Assembly: GCF_000264905.1 (NCBI RefSeq)
Contig: NW_006763132.1
Coordinates: forward strand, 1,548,514-1,612,513
Direction: 5' to 3'
Source of the DNA: Stereum hirsutum FP-91666 SS1
Taxonomy: Eukaryota; Basidiomycota; Agaricomycetes; Russulales; Stereaceae
DNA length: 64,000 nucleotides
Below, piece by piece: positions 47,597 to 60,195 of the stretch. A program made the position numbers and the translations under genes. How positions within the stretch are numbered: the first letter of the stretch is position 1; every line of letters starts with the position of its first letter. The notes under the pieces were generated by a model. It was not told where the DNA came from. It did no database searches and was given only the letters and a program-made list of their open reading frames with translations.

Positions 47597-49338
47597 ATGA
47601 CATTACTTGATAGGCTGAAAGACGGGGTGTCGGCCATTGTACCAGACAAGCGTGGAAGACCACCGATGAGCAGCTCTCTTTCTGGCGGGATAGGCAGCGG
47701 GAACGGTGTGGTGGGTTTTGAAGATGATGTACGTCAGTTCCGTCCAGACTTTTTCAATCATTTCCTCCGTTTTATCCTTCCAGTATACCCGCCCTTTAAT
47801 TCCGCGCTTTAATATTTGGCGCGCAGGGCTACCGCAGCCGTTCTGCGCAATACGTATACGTTCCGTACGCACGAGGCTAATTCCAACGTTGTGTGTTACG
47901 TAATCACAATGTCTCTCCTCTCCCCTCCACGCCCATCTTCATGTCTGCCGCGGACACCGCTGGATCGCTTGTCTTGCTTCTCTTCATTCCCCTCTGTTTT
48001 ACGATAGCGTTATTGGTTCATTTCTCCTTTGCCGTTCTATAACCATTCGGCTTGACTAACGGAACCTTTTTCTTTCAACTGCACCTGATCCACGCGGTTC
48101 AATGGTTCAATACTGTTGTATTCATGTTTGGACATGACCGTGGGTTATTCTCGTAGATGATTGTATCTAAACCGGCCATCATATTTCACACTTCCCAAGT
48201 GTTCTTCAACTTTCTCGCTATGTGTTGTTTCGCCAGTGTAGCTGCCTTTCAAGCCAAATGGGGAGTGGGTCCATGTGTGTTCCTTCTTTCACTGCTTATT
48301 CGATTTCATGATACTGATAGTGGTATTTGAATCATGATAGCCGGACTAACAGGATTTGCGCTGTTCGTCTCCATTGCGGGCATGTTCCTTTCGTTGTTCA
48401 TGCTATTGGTCCCGGTGGTGTACGAGAGGTACGACAGGCTAACGCGCCTAGCGCGTGCGTTGAAGGAATTGCGGGTTAGCTTCATTCTTGTCGGTACCGG
48501 CACAACATTCAGCTTGCTGATCGCGTGCGTCTTCATTCCTTGCACCTCCCATCTGTGCTGCTAACAATCCGGGACGGCTATCCACAGCTTCATCGTCACG
48601 ATCTCGGCGTGGACAGAAGCAGGCTGTAAGAATGCTGATAACGACCCTAATGCAGACAAGGGTGATGACTTCAAGAATGGACTTGATGGATGGTGTAGTA
48701 CCAAGAAAGCCGGTGCCATCTTTTTCTGGCTTGCGTTCGGTGGGTGTTCATACTATTCACGCTTCGCACTTTGACCATGCTCACACGATGGCGCCATTGT
48801 TCCTCTTTTCATCACGGATCTAGCCTTTTGGATAGCCTCCGTGGTTCTCGCCGTACTTGACTGGCGCTCAGGCAAATCAACTACTGGCCCACGAGACCCA
48901 CCATTCACGCACCCAACAGGCTATTCCGAAGCCGGGGACGAGGCTCCAGAGGATGAAGAATCGACCTACGAACACATCCCTCCCATTCGCAGCTCCTCGC
49001 CGCTGACTTACCCCAACGAATCACAATCCCCTTTCGCCGATACGAATCGCTACTCCAGCGCTACTACAGCGACGAACCCAAACGCCAGCTCCACCAACGT
49101 CAGCACCGCACCATACAATATGCCTGCTCCCTCGCGGCCGAGCATGGATGCGTATGGTGCATTCTCGGATCCGGCGCCCTCCGGATTTGGTGCAGGAGGT
49201 GTGCAGCAGGAGAATCCGAGGGTGAGCAGGACGATGCAGTATGCGGACCCATACGCCGCCGTGAGGGCTTCGGTGGCGTCGGGCCAGGGCGCGCAGCCTT
49301 CCGGACCTCCAAGCTATTCGTACCAAGGATACCAATGA
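47597..49338 (+). CDS. MARVEL-like four-helix membrane protein
   Basis: The well-supported part starts near 48150 with MIVSKPAIIFHTSQVFFNFL, then AMCCFASVAAFQAKWGVGP. After an intron come GLTGFALFVSIAGMFLSLFM, VYERYDRLTRLARALKELRV and FIVTISAWTEAGCKNADND. A loop KGDDFKNGLDGWCSTKKAGA with two Cys follows, then the last helix IFFWLAFAFWIASVVLAVLD. A long cytosolic Ser/Thr/Pro-rich tail ends in PSYSYQGYQ. Four helices with this loop pattern suit a MARVEL/Sur7-like cortical membrane protein. The proposed first exon MTLLDRLKDGVSAIVPDKRG (47597) and the exon GYRSRSAQYVYVP fit the type, but I could not join them to 48150 without a conflict, so the 5' half is provisional. Confidence 0.6.
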
Positions 49339-49731
49339 TTTTAACGAAGTGTGCACATACAGGATGAGGGCTCAGTGGGGTGGAAGCTTGGGAATGAGTT
49401 GGTGGCGGACGTCTTTTCAGAGGCCAGGCATGAAGAGGACCATGCTTATGTTCGGATCTTTTACGTGACTTATGACCCAGTGTACTGCCTGTGTTTATTA
49501 TATGTTCTTCTTCCTCTCTTGAGGCTCGGACAGATGTTGCATTTTATTTTTGGCTCCCAGTCTATACTTTATTATATATTCTTGACGATGGTGACGGCGA
49601 AGCCAAAGCCACACGTGTGCGACACATCGCGTGTCCCAAAAAGGCAATCCGTTTAGCGGCGAGACGCGTTTGTTGACGGTTGTTGACGATCCGTGCGACG
49701 ACTTGTTCTTGTTCCCCCTCCATCTACAGCG
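49339..49731. other. intergenic
   Basis: There is no gene here. AT-rich TATATTC-type sequence lies at about 49570-49585. Confidence 0.4.
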
Positions 49732-52700
49732 ATGCCCCAGCCTATCGATCCCGACTCTAGTCAATCAAGCCTTTTTTCTTCTGTTCTTGGGTTCCTTTCG
49801 AGAGAGGTGGATAGCTTCGTCGCCAACGCGACCGGTTCAACAGACCCTGCAGAGGTGCGTGTCGCAACTAGCTGATATTCGTTAAAAATTCTCATAGTCT
49901 GCTCCTATTCGCATATCTGGACATTAGAATGCCGACAACGCTGGCCCTTCACGTCCTTTGACCTCGAACCGTGCGGCGACAGGGTCCAACAGGAAGCACC
50001 GCTCTCGAGAGAAGAAGAGAGCTCCTAATATTGCCGAGGGTGAGCGCGAGAACCAGAGAGATCGTGAGTGGGTACGAGAACGAGAGAGGCATCGGCATCG
50101 AAATGGACCCTACGACAGCCCCAAAGATCGAGTAAAGGCTCGCAGGCGACGCTCGCCTTCAGTCTCGTCCTCGTCCTCGTCTTCTCCTGAAGTCTCTCCG
50201 AGTCCCCGTCCGCGCTCCCTCTCGCGGCCCAAGCACGGCAATGCTACACCTGTGCTACCTTCTGAACGCAACTATGAACGACAAGGTGCGTCTGCCAAAC
50301 AACAGTGCTTCATCAGTGTCCAGTTTCTCATATACTCTTACTCCGTCATTAAGACTCGCACACTGTTACTGAGCGTACACCTTCTCCACCACCAACAACC
50401 CCTCTCCCTTCTGCGCTTCGTCGTAGACCCTCATTTACGATGCCGGGCTCGTTATTTCCCCGTTCGCCCTCCCTAGAACCTGAGGCAATACGTGCAGAAG
50501 AGGCGGCTCGCCACGTCAGATTCGCCTCGGGCATCGTCAGTCCTCCTGCCAATAATCTTTCGAGGACGCTTCTCGCATCGCCCGAATCTCCTGAACAGGA
50601 AGCTAGCCCATCGAGAGGAAACACGGATACCTACCCCAACACCAGCTCTCCTGATTCGCACTCGAGTATCACATCAGATTCGCCACGACGAGACGAGGAG
50701 GACACGACAGGGTCTCCGTCCAGCCGCTTCTTACCAGAACCTTCAGAGGAGCCGCAGTTTTATGATTCCTACGAAAATCAAGACTACGGCGAAGACAACT
50801 CCAAGGACTCCGCGGATATGTCTAGTTCATCCGTATCAACATCATTGTCACAGCAGGACATGTCATTCTCATCCAAAGGCACTGAACAGCTTTGGGCCCC
50901 TGAACCGTCCAATGCAGATTGTTCGGGCGAGATCCGTGTGAAAGGCAAGGAAAGGGAGCTATTCGATGCTGTTGAGGAGCATCGACAGAAGGAGCAGAGG
51001 TGGGGCAGCGAACAGCCTGAGGGCATGGAAGTTCGAGCTGAGCGGGGCCAATACGAAGAGAAGATCGAGATCTTGCAAGAAGAAGTGAGACGCCTGAGAG
51101 CCGAAGTGAGTTTCCTACTCTTCATGAGCATGTTGCCGTTGCTTAATGACCTTTCCTTAGCTGGCCAAACGACGCACCGTCGGTCCCTCGTCGCACGTCA
51201 TACCCCCTCCTCCGCCGCCGCCACCGCTTCCCCTCCCCACCCCTGCTCTAAACTCGCACCGATCCAGAAATATGGGCCCACCAGATACTGGCTCGCTTTT
51301 CGCCAGTGTGCGTGCGAACCTCAGGCATGCACCAGCACCGGTTGAAGCTCCTATCAACGTGGCTTACGGTGGCCATCGTACCAAACGCACGGGCCTCCCG
51401 ACGGTCAATGTTCCCTCCGATAGAATGCCTGCATTCTTGAATGAGATGAAGACCGCCAGACTTCGAAAGGTTGCGGGTGGGCGCCCGCCGGATTTGCCCC
51501 CTCTGACCAGTACGAGCGGCCCAAGAGGCACAGCAGGTGTCGATACAGTGGGTGAAGTCAGGATTGGTGAGAAGAGGAAGAGGGCCAGCATGAATGGAGC
51601 GGAAGACATCCAGACGATCAAACGACGACTCACGGTTGCTTCGCATGCAGATGCTTCGAGACGCAACGACATGCCTCCTCCGGACGAATTCTTTTCTCGT
51701 TCATTCAGTGGATACCAGATGCAGACGCAAAGTCAACACGAACACGAGCACGAACCTGATCCTGATCCTGAACTCTCCGCCGGCCCGTCGACGATTCCAC
51801 ATTCCTATTCCCACATGAGCTCCAATTTGTGGCCAGCAAGAACTGGGTCTGGATTAAGCTCGGGCTCTGGAGAAACGACGACTCCCTCTCTCACGTCGGA
51901 TAACGATGTCGAAGGGGATGCCGAGGACAGAATTCTCTCTACACCGCCGCAGAACAATATCCCCAACCTCCAGCCCGAAGTCCTCGGTCCTCCCATACAG
52001 ATGGACTTTGGGAAAGGTAAAGGCAAACAGAGAGCTATGGATAGCGAACCACCTCTTGATGAGGACCATCCACTGCATCCTAATACCTCCATCATCTCTC
52101 TTCGACAACGGGCATCCACCCCTCCCTCTTACACGAAGGTTCCTTTCCCTGATCCGCTTCCTGTATCGAGGACGCCAACTCCAGAACATGAGGCAGAACT
52201 TTCTATGCTCGACTTCGACCTTCCTCCAAATATGTCCCCAACACGCTCGCCGCAAAGTATTTTTGACAAGCGTCCGCCCAAGTCCCCTTTACCCGCGCGA
52301 GCCTCTGATAGCCCTCGGAAGCCTCGCCCTCCCGGACGCATTCCACGGGCTGCTGCCAGTCCTAAGTCTACGTCTAACACTCGTCTATCTACTATCTCCA
52401 ATGATCAACACCTCGAGGGTAACGCTGACGATGACAACGGCGATGACGAACCGTCGACATCGGCCAAGGGTGCTCCTGGCTTTAGGGACCTTTCCGGATG
52501 GTCCCCGCCTCTTCCTGCGCGGAGTCTTCCGCCACAGAGTCGAATCCCTATTTCCGTGCAATCGACGGCAAGAAAAGGGCCACAACGCGTACCGATCACC
52601 GCAGACCATCCAGTTCCCGCTCCTAGGAAATCCATATCGCTGACTTCACTCCGGGCCTCTACGTCATTCCGGGCTTCTACTTCGTCGACCAAACCTGCCC

Positions 52701-53182
52701 GACCGACCGTTCGTGACGAGTCCCCAGAACCGTCGACTTCGTCTCATGCGAGCCCTCGGAAAAGCAAGAAGGAACGCCGGCGCACGTTGGACGAAGAGCT
52801 GCAGCAAGCGGAAGACGATCTGGAGGCGGAGAGGGAGGAGCTGGAGAATGACGACCTGCGGTTGAGTGACCTCGAAGCACCTGTGCTCGTCGGTGTTGGG
52901 TCCCGGAGTAAGAAGAGGGGGTTCATGGCGCATGGTGGAGGAGGTGGTGTTCCGGTCTTCATGGGTGTCGGGTATGTGGAAGGTGCTGTCGAGGATGAGG
53001 ATGAGGCTCAGTCGAGCGAGAACGGGCAGGAGGACGAGGAAGATGAGCCGTGGGATGCCCTGGACGATGAAGAGGAGACCGATGGAGAAATAGACGTGAA
53101 GCGAGTGGTGAAGCTGGGTGAGGCGAGCAGCGGGTGGACGAGGAACTTGAAGCTCGACGTTGAGGGCCACAGGAGACGATAG
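49732..53182 (+). CDS. large disordered protein with coiled coil, polyproline and WH2-like motif
   Basis: I do not recognise the full-length protein. Introns 49855-49927, 50286-50353 and 51106-51160 keep one frame of about 1,080 codons. In order it has an N-terminal helix (SLFSSVLGFLSREVDSFV), an Arg/Glu-rich and Ser-rich stretch, an acidic Ser-rich region, and a coiled coil (YEEKIEILQEEVRRLRAELA). Then come eight prolines (about 51205-51235), a segment RMPAFLNEMKTARLRKVAGG at about 51422-51481 that resembles a WH2 actin-binding motif, and long Pro/Ser tracts. A final helical acidic domain contains EELQQAEDDLEAEREELEND and ends VEGHRRR. Polyproline followed by WH2 is the arrangement in verprolin/WIP-type actin regulators. 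That assignment is inference. Confidence 0.7.
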
Positions 53183-53533
53183 TGTGGCGTATATTTCAAT
53201 CTATTCGTTCTGCATCATAGTTTGCTCTTGGTTTCCCGATCTACGTATCTGCTTTGACGTTTTGTATGTCTCGGTCCTCTATTTGTTCGCGAGATTTTTC
53301 TCTAGCTTTGTCTTGTCCTGTATCTTTATTACTTTGTCATTTGTGGCTCTCTATCCTGTCTTGAAGACAATGCTATTGCTGTCTACATATCCGCAACATT
53401 TCTCCGCGTTTCACACTGCATGATTGCGGTGCTGGGTCTGAATCCTTCTGTCTACCGTCCGCCTTCGCCACCACAGTCGGCATATTCATCTCTCGCAGCT
53501 ACAACGTGTTATTATCCAAACAGTCTACCATAA
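53183..53533. other. intergenic
   Basis: A T-rich 3' region of the preceding gene followed by a short promoter region. Nothing else is seen. Confidence 0.4.
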
Positions 53534-54715
53534 ATGCCGCACGTTGAAATGTCGCGAGACGCCACTACATTCACCATCCCGCCGTCTGCGCTCGAAGGAC
53601 TTTCAGCACGATCTAGAGAATGTATTGAACGATTGAGGCTACATCAAGCCGACAGTGTAGACATGTTCGTCTCACCTTTTCTTTACGCCCACCAAGACTT
53701 ACGCCCTAATGTGATGCGAGGAAACTTAGATCGGCGCAACCATCTTCGAAGCTCGCGGCCGTTCTCGTACTGCTCTACGAACGAGCGGGTGACCTTCGCG
53801 TGCTCCTCACCACGCGCTCGAAGACTCTGCGCTCTCATCCTGGTCAGACTGCACTGCCGGGTGGCAAAGTGGATGACACAGACGACGATGTACTCAGCAC
53901 GGCGGTGAGTGACTTCTGTGTAAACCACCGTCTGGATCGTGGCCGACCAGCTGATCGCACCCAGCAACTCTTCACATCTCTACTATTCATGACCACCTAG
54001 TATCGAGAAGCCCATGAGGAAGTCAACCTCCCACTCAACTCTCCTCATGTCCATCCGATTTGTGTACTCCGACCGTTCGTCTCCGCCTACAAGCTCATCG
54101 TAACGCCGGTTGTGGCCTTGCTCGACGACCTAACAGTATTAGACGGATTGAAGGCATGCGAAGGGGAAGTCGATCACATATTTGACCATCCATTGGAGGC
54201 GCTGTTGGATCCTGAGCTTGCCAGGAAAGAGAAGCTTGTTCCGCGAGGTAGTGAGCATTGGCCGTATGAAGAAGAATTACATGTGCGTTCTCATCCGCTA
54301 GGCTCCTATATCTGCATGCGTGCCCATAAAAGCTTTGTATATATGCAGAACACATCGGATAATCAGGTTTCGTGGCTGGGTGTCTATCGTATGCACCGGT
54401 TTCGCAGTACTGCTTCCCCTGTGAAAGGGCTGACCACGGATATCCTCGTACGTCCTTCCTCTCGATGTTTAAACATCTCCGTCACTTTCTCCGGTACGCG
54501 ATGCTGACCTTACATAGATCATGACGGCCGAGATTGCATATGATAAACAGCCAACTTACGAGCGCTGGCATCCCAGTCAGCTTGGATATGGCGCGGTCGA
54601 TCATGTATTGAAGGAGGCCAGAGAAGCTCTACAGGGGAATGGGCATGCGGCGAGCATTGAAGGCGCCGTCGCCTCTTCTCCATCTACCCCGGCATCTGAA
54701 GCAGCGGCAACATAG
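53534..54715 (+). CDS. Nudix hydrolase of the CoA diphosphatase (Pcd1/NUDT7) type
   Basis: The enzyme would hydrolyse CoA or its esters to 4'-phosphopantetheine and 3',5'-ADP, often in peroxisomes. Exons splice to SSKLAAVLVLLYERAGDLRV, then LTTRSKTLRSHPGQTALPGG, then KVDDTDDDVLSTALREAHEE VNL (Nudix box; two parts). The SHPGQxALPGGK stretch is the CoA-specific signature found upstream of the box in this subfamily. Asp stands where the general box has its first Glu, as is usual for CoA diphosphatases. Intron 53665-53729 (donor GTTCGT) links DSVDI to SAQPSSK. The C-terminal helix LGYGAVDHVLKEAREALQG closes the domain, followed by an Ala/Ser tail. No classic PTS1 is seen (ends EAAAT). Confidence 0.87.
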
Positions 54716-56304
54716 TCCAGGGAGGTTATTTCAATTGGGCCAACACTATGATGGGAATATTTATTCGACTTGTGTGCCAATATCATGGCCAACTTGGGCA
54801 CCGTGTGGATGTTTTATTGGCAGGAAATAGACTAAATTACCAAGATTTTGATGTCTGTACGCTTCTTCCGTGCAATCCACTTGTTTTTTATGGCCTCTAT
54901 CCACTCCTTTCATGTTGCAAGCTCAAACCACCAGAAAGCACTCAGAATATCTGTTCGTAGATCTGACTTCTCTGAGCAGTGAGGTTGTGCGCCACAGTGG
55001 CGTAAGCCGGAAACTTCCGAATTTCAAATTCAATCAACCAACCGGTTCGACCCGAGAGTCGTGTAGTTCAGTCTCTTTCTTCTCTTTCAAGATCCTGAAG
55101 TTCCTCTACTTGCTTGCTAGGTCATGGTCAGTGCATACTCATGTTTACGCCTCAAGTTTACCTCTCATTTAACCCTGCACCCTAAGAAAACATGCTTAGT
55201 CGAGTCAGAGGGTTGAATTCCCTTCAATTCTTCAAGTTGGCAGCAGACCGAACTTCTGTGGCAATCGAATCTAACGTCGTTCGTTCCACAGGCCCTAATT
55301 CGCACTACTGCGAAGCATATCATACCTAGCCAGCCAGACTCCGCCAGCCAGACTCCAGGGAGCTTACGCTGGTTCATTAATGCCGTTGGTAAAGAGCTAC
55401 GATGACTCATGGTCACGCTCAACATTAGCCTTGGGCACGAAGTCCTCAGGTGGGGCTTTTTTCGCCCACTTTATTGCCGTAGGGCGACTGCATCTCGAGG
55501 GCCGTTCCTTATCACTATTCTCACAACTTCTCATGACGAGCGTTTTGCGCGGCTATCGGCCTCAGTTGTGCCTTTATGCCTTCACAATCGGGCACTCTCT
55601 CACCAGACAGACGTGTCATAGCTCGTTACCGAAGCATCTTACGAAGCCTCGTCTTTCTTGTGGTGGGCGTCCCAAGGACGTCTCCCAGGCCGCCCTTCTT
55701 TTTGAACGGCCATTCAGACATACGAGCGGTACAAAATACTGTCAGTATTGTGTCAAAATCATAACCACCTCCAGGGTTATGTGGCTTTTAAATACGCCGG
55801 TACTATCATGACTATCCGCGAGAAACTGGAGTAAAACTCTACTTCCACCACACACGGATGTTGCGCTGGTAATTGTCCAGCAACCACAGGACGATGCGAA
55901 TGGATGGTCTTTCAAAATTAACATTCAAGATATGACGTACTTCACGGTATGGAGAGATGGTCAGGACCTGACCACGTAGCCTCTCCTCTACTGACCCGTT
56001 CTTCTCTTCCATGTCAAGACATGTGAGCTGTCTTATAGGCACAGACAACCACAAACAATACCTATATTTAAATATGTTGGCCATATAGCTCAGCACATCC
56101 TCAGATATTCATTGGCAGTGCCCAAAATACTTCTCGATAGCGATCAGTTGATGTTAGGTGTCGGCCCGACCGTGCTATTATTGAAGAATTATTAGAAGAT
56201 GATACCTGCGACAATGACGACATTCCTCTATAAACGACAACTTTATAAAGGTTAGTCCAATATCAGACGTTGATATCAGGATTTGAATCACCTACTACAG
56301 GCCC
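54716..56304. other. intergenic, 1.6 kb
   Basis: No gene is supported. The longest frame (55380-55811, plus) has no family features. A 14-bp unit is repeated twice in tandem at 55329-55356. Confidence 0.45.
55329..55356. repeat. 14-bp tandem repeat, two copies
   Basis: GCCAGCCAGACTCC occurs twice in direct succession (55329-55342 and 55343-55356), perfectly matched. It is short and may be chance slippage. Confidence 0.7.
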
Positions 56305-57264
56305 ATGATGATTTCAGCCCTTCTGACACTTCTCATCCATGTCAGTCTAGCTCAACGCTCGTGCGCCCAGACTATCTACATGGCCGGGGACTCGACGATG
56401 GCTCCCGGCGGCGGAGGGGGCGGTACGGACGGTATGTCGAATCTTCTCTTTTCTCTCCTTTTGAGCTGACGTGCCACGGGAACACAGGTTGGGGACAATA
56501 TCTCGCACAGTATCTTACACTTCCTGTCGTCAATGATGCCATCGCAGGAACCAGCGCGAGAAGCTACACAGACGCCGGAAACTTCACTAGTATCATCAAC
56601 GGCGTTCAGTCCGGTGACTTCGTCATTATCGAGTTTGGGCACAACGATGGTTCAGCGGGAGCCATTGATAACGGCCGCGAAGATGCCACAGGAGATGGCT
56701 ACAATGCGACTACTACAGTTGTCGAAGCAGAGTGAGTCCGCGATAACAACCTCTAACTGAACGTCTTCATGACCTGTTTTTTTCCCATAGCAATTCGACG
56801 CTCGTCGTTCATTCTTTCAACTACTACATTCAAAATGCTGTCACGGCTCTCCTCGCGAAAGGCGCTATTCCCATCGTCTCCTCGCAGACTCCAGGTAGGT
56901 CACCTATAAAATTGAAAGCTCATCGAAACACCTAATCAGACTTGATCTAGATAATATTTTCAACAGCAGCGTCCCCTCGACTGCACCTCGTTTCGTAGCA
57001 TATGCCGCCGAAGTGGCAGGGAACACCAGCGTGACATACGTGGATCATTATAACTACGTCGTACAAGCGTACGATAATATCGGGGCCGCGACTGTGAACA
57101 CATATTACCCGATGGACCACTTGCATACCTCACCAACCGGGGCGAACGTGGTGGCGGAAGCATTCGTCAGAGGATTGCTATGCAGAAATAGTACTTTGAC
57201 GAGCAATGTGAACTCATTCGGTCTAGCTGTACCAAGTGAGTGTTGCTTTTCTGTGTCCCAGTAG
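56305..57264 (+). CDS. rhamnogalacturonan acetylesterase (CE12, SGNH hydrolase)
   Basis: This secreted esterase removes acetyl groups from the pectin rhamnogalacturonan backbone. A signal peptide ([20 protein letters not shown]) leads to [15 protein letters not shown], block I with the catalytic Ser in GDS. After a short intron come [20 protein letters not shown] (block II Gly region), [19 protein letters not shown] (block III, HND), and after two more introns [20 protein letters not shown] (block V, Asp-x-x-His). All SGNH residues are present. The C-terminus is CCFSVSQ as read; a small last intron cannot be excluded. The second ATG (56308) is an equal start candidate. Confidence 0.92.
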
Positions 57265-57941
57265 ACGATTAACGAAGATCTGCGTGTATCAAGATGGCTG
57301 CATTAATTGAAGTCTATGACGTAGTCGAATCGATTGAGGAATGCCATATAGACTCCATTCAATAATCTCGTTCGTTGACAGTCGGTGACCTGTGCGTCGT
57401 GAATTCAAGGCCGGAGTCTCTTGTTCGACGCGGTACCCGATCGTCGACTGCAATTCGGTCACATCGCTTCCTTGCTCGTCTCAAAGGAGGTGGTAATATG
57501 GGGCCTTTCGGTATTCCGTTCCAACATGCAGTTCGGTCGTTCATCGCTTCCTTGCTTCGTTGATAAGACACGAAGTTAGCCAATACTCCTGGAATGCAGT
57601 CGTTGCTCAACAAATCTCGCTTTATTCACAAGCTTGTGACTACCTCTTCGTGCACTCCTAGCATGATAGTAATCCCCACAATGGCTGACCGAGACCACCG
57701 AACACCTTCTATAATACATGGACGGGTAGCTTGATGTCCTGCCCTCCGACCTTCCAGGCATCAATGCACCAATCCGTCATCATTCCACTCGAACCTGCAC
57801 GCCTAATTTACCGTGGCAGGGCCCACCTCTGCGGCATGACCTCATCATTCCGATGTTATATACTAAAGCTGTCACACATGGCAAGGCTCTAAAAGAACGT
57901 AGAATCCACACTCAGCAGATATAGTCCACGTTCGGGCTCAT
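57265..57941. promoter_or_regulatory. region upstream of GGPP synthase
   Basis: I see no gene here. It includes the 3' end region of the acetylesterase gene and presumably the promoter of the prenyl synthase. Confidence 0.4.
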
Positions 57942-59556
57942 ATGGATAATCCAACTACTTGTCGGTATCAGGAGGCTGGTGAGCCTACTCTCTTGTCTAT
58001 TTAGTGGTGTCCACAAACTCAGCGGTTACTTTAGATGACGCTGTGAGTTTAATTGCTCGCTGTATGACGTCTAATGTACGACGCTCACGACGCTCCATAT
58101 TACGAAAGGCGATCCTAGAACCGTACACTTACCTCTTGGAAGTACCGGGGAAAGATATTCGAACCACGCTGATATCGGCCTTCAACAGCTGGCTTAACGT
58201 CCCAAGGAGAGAGTGCTGTCTGATTTCCAGTGTGGTCAACATGCTTCACAATGCTAGTCTCATGTGAGTAGATTCTTGTTCATCATGGGCTATACTACTC
58301 CCTTACTAGCATCACATACATGTAGGATTGACGACATCGAGGATAATTCCGATTTGCGCAGAGGACGGCCAGGTTGGTGATCCTCTAGGTCTTCGTCAAC
58401 GCCGCCCCCGCTCAGCTCCCGTAGTCGTTCGACCCGCTATCGAAGCCTGGGTTTCATCTGCTTATATATGTTTTCTAGCCGCACATATTATCTACGGAAT
58501 ACCCAAAACTATCAATGCGGCAAACCATGTTTATTTCCTCGCATATCAGGAACTGCTTCGATTGTTCGAGCTCTCCAGCACGGCGAACATGGAGCGCATG
58601 AACGGCACTTCTCATCAGTCTACTGCACTCCCGGATAGTCAACAGCGACTATACTCTGTGGCGCATCTACATAGTATCGTGACAGGTGAGAAACACACAT
58701 CGATATGTATATGATGTGCTCTTTGTTTTCTTCTGACATAATACTCCGATTAGCTGAGCTGCTCAACCTTCATCGTGGTCAGGGCCTCGAAATCATATGG
58801 CGGGACTCCCTTCAATGCCCGACAGAAGCGGAGTATCTTGGTATGGTTGGCAACAGTTGAGTTCTAGGTCACTTTTTTCGTAGCCGTGATCTGAGCGCAT
58901 CCACCCTTCTCTCCTCAGAGACCGGCGGTCTGTTCAGACTGGCGATCAAGCTTTTAATGGCGTGTTCCACCACCAATACAAACGTGTATGTGGTTCGCAA
59001 ACTGAGGTGTATGAGGACTAATGACGAAGGTATTTCAGGGATTATATTCCTCTGGTCAATCTGCTAGGAAATTACTTTCAGGTTCGAGACGATTACATGA
59101 ACCTAGACAGCCCCAAGGTTAGTTTTGTTGTTTCGTTGTTCTGCAGCCTCGATGCTGAGGAATGCCATCAAGTACGCCGAGGGAAAGGGCTTTGCTGAGG
59201 ATTTCACGGAAGGCAAATTCTCATTTCCCATCATTCATGGAATTCGTGCAGATCAGTCGGACAGAACAATAATCGGTACGTAGTACTACCACTTCCCTTC
59301 TTCGATAAACTTGAAGCCATCGTGATCACGACTAATACCTGCTGTAGACATCCTCGAGAAACGGCCCACATCCCCGACATACAAAGTGCACGCAATTACC
59401 TACCTTAAATCGACAACGAAGTCGTTCGAGTACACACACGGGGTGTTGCAGAAGTTGGAAAAACAGATCATGACCGAAATAGGACTGCTCGGAGGAAACG
59501 AGCACTTAAGCGTCCTGCTAAATTGTCTTCGAGTTCCTACCCTGTTGAACGAATGA
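57942..59556 (+). CDS. geranylgeranyl diphosphate synthase
   Basis: This trans-prenyltransferase chain-extends with isopentenyl diphosphate to C20 GGPP. About nine exons splice to [20 protein letters not shown], then [16 protein letters not shown], then [20 protein letters not shown] (first Asp-rich motif DDIED), [38 protein letters not shown] and [20 protein letters not shown]. The Lys of NKTGGLF is split by an intron with donor GTTGAG. Then come [19 protein letters not shown] (second motif), [20 protein letters not shown] and [17 protein letters not shown]. Every catalytic motif is intact. The start at 57942 (MDNPTT) precedes an intron ending near 58003. Housekeeping GGPPS serves ubiquinone and prenylated proteins, but the terpene cyclase 640 nt downstream suggests a dedicated copy. 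Confidence 0.93.
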
Positions 59557-60195
59557 AGCCCGTGTCGTTTGCCTGACTCCGTATAAATTACGTCGGTCAT
59601 AAACATGGCCCCCATTAATTGCATAGAGTATATTGTATCCGTCGTGACACCAGAGGCCTAGGCGTGTTCAGCATATACCACTCATAGATCATCATTGGGT
59701 CAGAAACTGACGTCGTCAGGACCCACAAAATATGATTATGTCTAGCCTGTGCGATGAACGATAGTTATGGGCCCATGCCCTTTGTCAAAATAGATTATGA
59801 TGTACAGAAGGATGTCAGCTTGGCACTCGAAAGGTGTCGGATACCCTTAAGCATTGCGGCCACTTTAATCTCCCGTGCTCATTTATCTCCATCCTCTCGA
59901 CACAAAGAATTTTGCTCAGGTATTTTTCTTTCTCCGAATGATGGTGACGATAATACTCCACAAAACAATAGACACCTTCAAGCAAGACTGCTTTCTTCGG
60001 CTCGGGGTAGTCGGGGAGGCTTGTCGCACGGCTAGGGCTATCCAGGCCACAGTGCACTAACGACAACTCCGTGACGAAGCCCAATCTTACTGAAGTCAAC
60101 GAATGGACCTCAACTACACCCTATTCGCTTCTTGAGTCTGAATCACTGCATATAAAAGACCACACCAACGGCAATGGTAACCTCAGCAAAATATC
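59557..60195. promoter_or_regulatory. intergenic between GGPPS and terpene synthase
   Basis: I recognise no gene. Short frames at 59754-60060 have no family match. It is presumably the terpene synthase promoter. Confidence 0.45.

Noticed and set aside
50160..50200. CGTCCT repeat
   Set aside because: It encodes a serine run inside the disordered protein and is not a separate element.
55205..55225. GGGTTGAATTCCC, resembling a tRNA B box
   Set aside because: The B-box consensus is not met, and I find no acceptor stem pairing around it.
55380..55811. 143-codon plus-strand frame in the 1.6-kb gap
   Set aside because: Composition and content show no domain, and overlapping frames of similar length exist. 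It is probably chance.
58854..58920. Apparent loss of the NKTGGLF lysine in GGPP synthase
   Set aside because: An earlier donor (GTATGG) would give ETGGLF. The GTTGAG donor restores AAC-A|AG, hence NKTGGLF, so no residue is lost.
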